Part shown: positions 5,439-7,278 of the stretch, one piece after another | Numbering within the stretch: the first letter of the stretch is position 1 | Layout of the letters: each line of letters begins with the position of its first letter | Source of the DNA: an uncultured Flammeovirgaceae bacterium | Lineage (GTDB): Bacteria > Bacteroidota > Bacteroidia > Cytophagales > Cyclobacteriaceae | Length of the DNA stretch: 7,278 nt | Assembly (NCBI GenBank): GCA_937138955.1 | Contig: CAKZPJ010000048.1 | Location: 1 to 7,278, forward strand | Reading direction: 5' to 3' | Translations under genes and position numbers: made by a program | The notes under the pieces: generated by a model | What the model saw: only the letters and a program-made list of their open reading frames with translations | Databases searched by the model: none | What the model was told of the DNA's origin: nothing

Positions 5439-7278
5439 TCATCCGCCTGATGAATTTTTCGGGTAAAATTTCTCGAGCAGATAGTGGGCGGTGTGGTTGT
5501 TGTGTAGCTTAATCATATCTTCAGGCCGACCGGCAAAGGTTACACCACCTCCCTGATCGCCGCCTTCCGGGCCCAGATCAATAATCCAATCGGCGCACTT
5601 AATCACTTCCATATTATGCTCAATAATAACCACTGAGTTACCCTGCTCAATCAGTGCGTTGATAGCATCCATCAGCTTGCGAATATCGTGGAAGTGTAGT
5701 CCGGTGGTAGGTTCATCAAAGATGAATAGCAAATGTTCATGCCCGTTGCGTTGACTATTTCCCTTACCTAAAAACGAAGCCAACTTTACTCGCTGCGCTT
5801 CACCGCCACTAAGCGAATTAGAGGATTGACCCAGCCTGATGTAGCCCAATCCGACATCTTGCAGTGGCTGTAACTTGTTGATTAATCCTTTATGACCAGC
5901 GAAGAAATCAACACTTTCATCTACCGTTAGCTCCAATACCTCCGCAATATCTTTTTCTTGGTAGGTCACCTCCAGAATCTCTTTCTTAAAGCGTTTGCCC
6001 TTACACACCTCGCAGGTTAGGTGAATATCAGCCATAAACTGCATTTCTACCGTTACTTCCCCTTCACCCTGACAGTTTTCGCACCGTCCACCATCTACGT
6101 TGAAGGAAAAGTAGGCTGGTTTGTAACCCCGCTGTTTAGCCAGAGGTTGACCCGAGTACAACTGCCGGATTTGATCGTAGGCTTTCACATAGGTAACCGG
6201 ATTGGATCGAGATGACTTGCCGATAGGGTTTTGGTCAACAAACTCCAGTTGGGTAATCTTTTTAAGATCGCCTTCCAACCGATCAAACTTTCCGGTAGTC
6301 TCGTTTACGGTTCCGAATATTTTGCCTAGAGCCGGGTACAAGATGCTTTTAATCAACGTAGATTTTCCCGACCCGCTTACTCCGGTTACTACCGTCAGCA
6401 CTCCCAGCGGAATATCTACGTCAATGTGTTTCAGATTGTTTTCTCGCGCCCCCTTGATCTCAATTTTATGTTTGAATGGACGACGCTTCTTGGGTAGCGG
6501 AATAGCTTCTACGCCGCTTAGGTAACGGGCAGTATGAGTGTTGGCACTGCCGTTCATTTTTTGCAACTCCGCTAGGCTTCCCTGAAATACTAGCTTACCG
6601 CCGTGTCGCCCGGCATCGGGGCCAATATCAATAATCTGGTCGGCGGCTCGCATCACTTCTTCTTCGTGCTCTACTACAATAACGGTATTGCCCAGATTAC
6701 GTAGGGTTTTCAGTACTTCTACTAATCGGCTAGTATCGCGGGGATGCAATCCGATGCTGGGCTCATCTAAAATATACATGGAACCAACCAATGCGCTACC
6801 CAATGAGGTTGCCAGTTTAATACGTTGGTATTCTCCCCCTGACAGACTACTAGTAAGTCGGTTTAGCGTCAGATATCCTAACCCTACTTTATCTAAATAT
6901 TCCAGCCGGCTACGAATTTCTTTAGTGATACGATTCGCTACTTTTTCTTCGTGCTTATCCAGTGAGATTTCTTGAAAGAATAAAATAAGCTTGCTAATTG
7001 GCATCAGCACCAATTCATTGATGGGGGTGCCGTTAACTTTCACGTAGGAAGCATCTTCCCGCAGTCGGGTTCCCTTGCATTCGGGACAAACAGTACGACC
7101 ACGGTAACGCGATAGCATCACCCGATACTGTATTTTGTGGGTTTTAGACTGTAGATATTGAAAAAATTTATCCAACCCCTTAAAATATTTATTACCGGTC
7201 CAAAGTACTTTTTTCTGTTCGTCAGTTAGGTCAATGTAGGGGCGATGGATGGGGAAATCGAAGCGGATACCATTCTTT
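5439..7278 (-). CDS. uvrA: UvrA, excinuclease ABC subunit A, C-terminal part
   Basis: UvrA is the ATPase that, as a dimer with UvrB, finds DNA lesions in nucleotide excision repair. The frame is open to the right edge, so about 612 of the usual roughly 940 residues are visible; the first Walker A lies outside. Counting from an internal codon at 7175, I see half of a zinc module (C30, C33 in CPECKGTRL), ABC signature 1 (LSGGEYQRIK, 111-120) and Walker B 1 (YILDEPSIGLH) with H-loop H170. Then come Walker A 2 (GVSGSGKST, 265-273), the second zinc finger (C365, C368, C388, C391), signature 2 (LSGGEAQRVK, 455-464), and Walker B 2 (LLFIFDEPTTGLH) with H520. All key residues are present and no insert of the type seen in the IS genes is found. 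The TTG at 7175 is not the start; in-frame sequence continues as FDFPIHRPYIDLTDEQKKVLW. No strong terminator is seen after the stop (5364-5438). Confidence 0.97.
   Translation of the reverse strand, partial: KNGIRFDFPIHRPYIDLTDEQKKVLWTGNKYFKGLDKFFQYLQSKTHKIQYRVMLSRYRGRTVCPECKGTRLREDASYVKVNGTPINELVLMPISKLILFFQEISLDKHEEKVANRITKEIRSRLEYLDKVGLGYLTLNRLTSSLSGGEYQRIKLATSLGSALVGSMYILDEPSIGLHPRDTSRLVEVLKTLRNLGNTVIVVEHEEEVMRAADQIIDIGPDAGRHGGKLVFQGSLAELQKMNGSANTHTARYLSGVEAIPLPKKRRPFKHKIEIKGARENNLKHIDVDIPLGVLTVVTGVSGSGKSTLIKSILYPALGKIFGTVNETTGKFDRLEGDLKKITQLEFVDQNPIGKSSRSNPVTYVKAYDQIRQLYSGQPLAKQRGYKPAYFSFNVDGGRCENCQGEGEVTVEMQFMADIHLTCEVCKGKRFKKEILEVTYQEKDIAEVLELTVDESVDFFAGHKGLINKLQPLQDVGLGYIRLGQSSNSLSGGEAQRVKLASFLGKGNSQRNGHEHLLFIFDEPTTGLHFHDIRKLMDAINALIEQGNSVVIIEHNMEVIKCADWIIDLGPEGGDQGGGVTFAGRPEDMIKLHNNHTAHYLLEKFYPKNSSGG

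Overview
The window looks like chromosomal DNA of a Bacteroidota (probably Cytophagales-type) bacterium. The reasons are the sequence character of UvrA and of the serine hydrolase lipoprotein, the types of insertion sequence (IS) present, and the lack of clear Shine-Dalgarno sites. The lineage is inferred from protein character alone.

Layout. Two host genes lie on the minus strand: a serine-hydrolase lipoprotein (2395-3990) and the C-terminal two thirds of uvrA (5439 to the right edge). The rest is an IS graveyard. From left to right it holds: the 3' part of an IS630-family transposase (1-561); an IS4-family element (about 575-1954) whose transposase is frameshifted near its N-terminus; a C-terminal scrap of an IS110-family transposase (about 1974-2189); a C-terminal scrap of an IS5-like DDE transposase (about 2192-2329); and, between the hydrolase and uvrA, a complete but multiply broken IS30-family element (4280-5363) with recognisable 17/19 terminal inverted repeats.

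The most unusual signal is a set of 14-15-nt GC-rich, partly palindromic tracts that interrupt otherwise well-conserved transposase sequence. Removing 680-694 and 743-756 in silico restores one IS4 reading frame of 439 codons, ATG 593 to TAA 1941. Removing 4578-4592 restores the DD33E spacing of the IS30 catalytic domain. Removing 4366-4379 restores a canonical IS30 C-terminus whose stop lies inside the terminal inverted repeat. A related all-GC palindrome sits exactly at the IS4 right end (1955-1967). The tracts share a core close to CGGGGTG(G)CC in one orientation or the other, and some have short direct repeats beside them. I do not recognise them as a described element. They could be a micro-insertion family, repair scars, or, more speculatively, bypassed spacers.

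The host genes do not form an obvious pathway. The hydrolase appears to be an isolated exported enzyme, and uvrA is the damage-recognition ATPase of nucleotide excision repair. The IS elements look like successive insertions and decay in the spaces around them.
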